Shown: piece after piece, positions 62,701 to 64,000 of the stretch
Layout of the letters: the number at the start of each line of letters is the position of its first letter
How positions within the stretch are numbered: position 1 is the stretch's first letter
NCBI RefSeq assembly: GCF_050948175.1
Contig: NC_135200.1
Location: forward strand, 2,108,001 to 2,172,000
Length of the DNA: 64,000 nucleotides
Reading direction: 5' to 3'
Source: Xylocopa sonorina
Lineage: Eukaryota; Arthropoda; Insecta; Hymenoptera; Apidae
Program-made: the position numbers and the translations under genes
The notes under the pieces: generated by a model
Seen by the model: the letters and a program-made list of their open reading frames with translations, nothing else
Databases searched by the model: none
Told to the model about the DNA's origin: nothing

Positions 62701-64000
62701 TCTTTACGTTGCTCCTCCTTGATAGTACGTTCGACAAGTGCATTGCCACGTGCTCTGCCACTTGACACTACAACTACTCATGAAACTCAGTGGAGCGAAG
62801 CAGATTATGAAAAACACTTTTATGAACATGGTAAGTATTATATAGTACCAATTTTTTTCTTTACCACAAATTTGCCTAATAATACAGAAAGTAAACATAT
62901 CTTTTTTACATTTGATATTATAACTAACTCTAATGGAACTGATGAAACCAATTAAAAAAATACTTAGTTAAGTTTTGTTATGACAAGTTATTGGTACTAA
63001 TCGTATTGTTATTATCATTCCTTTCCCGAAATTTGTTACCTTAAATACTTGCTTTTGACACCTGGAGTATGCTTGTCTAATTATGCTCCTCAGTCTCCTA
63101 CAACTCCACAAAGACGTTTATTATCATATCCTCGTTCTTTCACACCTTCTACAGCAAATGATCCCAAAAGTATGTGCCCTTCACCAACTCCAATGTTCCA
63201 ACAATTATATCATGCTGTTGCATACTGGGACAAACAGTTTCGTGATACATCTCCGACTCCTGCCACAGATACGGAGATTACTTTGTCTTCTTCTCATTTC
63301 GAATCTTCCACCACCAATCTAGCCCCTTCTGTTCGGCGTATGACCGTCCCTTCTATTCACGTTCTTCAATACGAAGCTCCAAAAGTAGTAACGCTAGATC
63401 CTATGCACTGCTCACATACAGACCTGGACGACATTAGCCAACCAGAGAATGGAGTAGCAGCTGACACAGAGATCAGCGCTTCGGATAGCGAATCTGAAGG
63501 GTCCGCTAAGGAGGATCAGCAAGAAACAATTAACGAGACACCGTATATTGCAAATGAACAAGAGATTCTTGGGGCGGTAAATGTATTACAATTTTTTACG
63601 CTTATAATCAAAACTATACTTCACTTATCGTATTTAAAATTTTGTATATAGGCTGGAGAAGTGGTTACGGAATTACAGGAAGAGCAAAAGTCTTTAATAT
63701 GGTTCTTAATGAAACAAGTCCGACCAGGCATGGACCTATCAAAAGTGGTCCTACCGACGTTTATTTTAGAACCTCGTTCATTTCTAGAGAAACTGGCTGA
63801 CTCTTATTACCATGCAGATTTATTATCTCAGTGAGTATAAGTTTACATATACTATGCGAGCATTGTATAAAAATATATATGTTTTGTTTTTCTTGGCTTT
63901 TATAGAGCAGTAGTGGAAGATGATGCATTTACGCGTATGAAGGGTGTCGTTAAGTGGTATTTGTCAGGGTTTTATAAGAAACCTCAAGGTTTAAAAAAGC
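58832..64000 (+). CDS. OSBPL8: oxysterol-binding-protein-related protein, ORP8 type (partial at right edge)
   Basis: ORP5/8 proteins exchange phosphatidylserine for PI4P at ER-plasma membrane contacts. Exons: 58832-58967, 59339-59380, 60542-60703, 61977-62029, 62099-62329, 62400-62544, 62609-62830, 63422-63576, 63652-63830 and 63906-64000 (continues beyond the window). Phases agree throughout. Seen: a Ser/Thr-rich N-terminus; a basic run (RKESYKAQRKNYRMEKKR); PH domain (SDWLKVRGMFKSWVKLWCIL to GKCWLDALELSLRC); and the start of the lipid-binding ORD (EQKSLIWFLMKQVRPGMDLS, WYLSGFYKKPQGLKK). The exon at 63422 has a probable upstream alternative acceptor that adds a Pro/Ser-rich segment. The first ATG in this exon is chosen; upstream non-coding or alternative first exons are likely. 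The ORP8 membrane anchor would lie outside the window. Confidence 0.9.
59637..59707. repeat. (TA)n microsatellite in an ORP8 intron
   Basis: About 70 bp of uninterrupted AT dinucleotides inside the intron between 59380 and 60542. Confidence 0.98.
63068..63421 (+). CDS. alternative 5' extension of the ORP8 exon at 63422
   Basis: The reading frame that enters the ORD is open from about 63028. It encodes a Pro/Ser/Thr-rich stretch (LSNYAPQSPTTPQRR, PSPTPMFQQLYHAVAYWDKQ, RRMTVPSIHVLQYEAP) directly joined in frame to the constitutive exon. An AG at 63066-63067 gives the right phase for splicing from 62830, though its pyrimidine tract is poor; another entry exon may exist between 62831 and 63067. 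The coding look (codon use, conserved-looking WDKQ region) supports an optional segment. The exact left border is uncertain. Confidence 0.5.

Noticed and set aside
1..64000. CRISPR array, operon structure, tRNA or rRNA genes
   Set aside because: Spliced eukaryotic genes throughout; no spaced direct repeats or RNA-gene signatures were found by reading.

Overview
The window is eukaryotic nuclear DNA, very AT-rich, with compact multi-exon genes, GT-AG introns and microsatellites. The proteins are all close to animal, and specifically insect, families. The base composition and gene style fit a hymenopteran (bee-like) insect. That lineage call is inference; the gene identities come from motifs read in the translated exons. 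No bacterial, phage, CRISPR, tRNA or rRNA feature was seen.

Layout, left to right: a possible terminal exon of an unseen gene at the left edge; glycerol kinase (+); a testis-specific-type Ser/Thr kinase (-); the exon-junction-complex protein RBM8A/Y14 (+); a small unrecognised acidic ORF (-); proteasome ATPase Rpt5/PSMC3 (-); a UBE2Q-like E2 enzyme (-); the ciliary transition-zone protein TMEM231 (-) with an RFX X-box just upstream; a gene-poor stretch of about 6.7 kb; the TBP-like factor TRF2/TBPL1 (-); the PP1 regulator sds22/PPP1R7 (+); the PP2A catalytic subunit (+); mitochondrial carrier SLC25A16 (-); the NEXT-complex protein ZCCHC8 (+), with a decayed duplicate of its 5' end upstream; a gene-poor stretch of about 4.8 kb with transposon relics and a large palindrome; SMIM14 (-); TFIID subunit TAF7 (-); and the N-terminal two thirds of an ORP8-type lipid-transfer protein (+), cut by the right edge.

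These are ordinary housekeeping and conserved metazoan genes, not a functional cluster. Thematic pairs exist (TRF2 and TAF7 in promoter recognition; sds22 and PP2A in phosphatase biology; Rpt5 and the E2 in ubiquitin turnover), but the order gives no evidence of co-operation. For nearly every gene the exon phases were summed and close exactly to a full reading frame, which supports the splice models.

The less expected signals are structural. They are a 130-bp inverted repeat linking RBM8A intron 2 to its own 3' flank, a 0.5-kb fold-back palindrome at about 51.2-51.7 kb, a TTAA-flanked non-autonomous element in the SLC25A16 intron, a relic copy of ZCCHC8 exon 1 that has lost its SUMO-interaction-like motif, a G-quadruplex-type tract in an sds22 intron, an 81-nt in-frame intron-like segment in the kinase gene, and a probable alternative 3' splice site in ORP8. 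I found no convincing undescribed multi-gene system.
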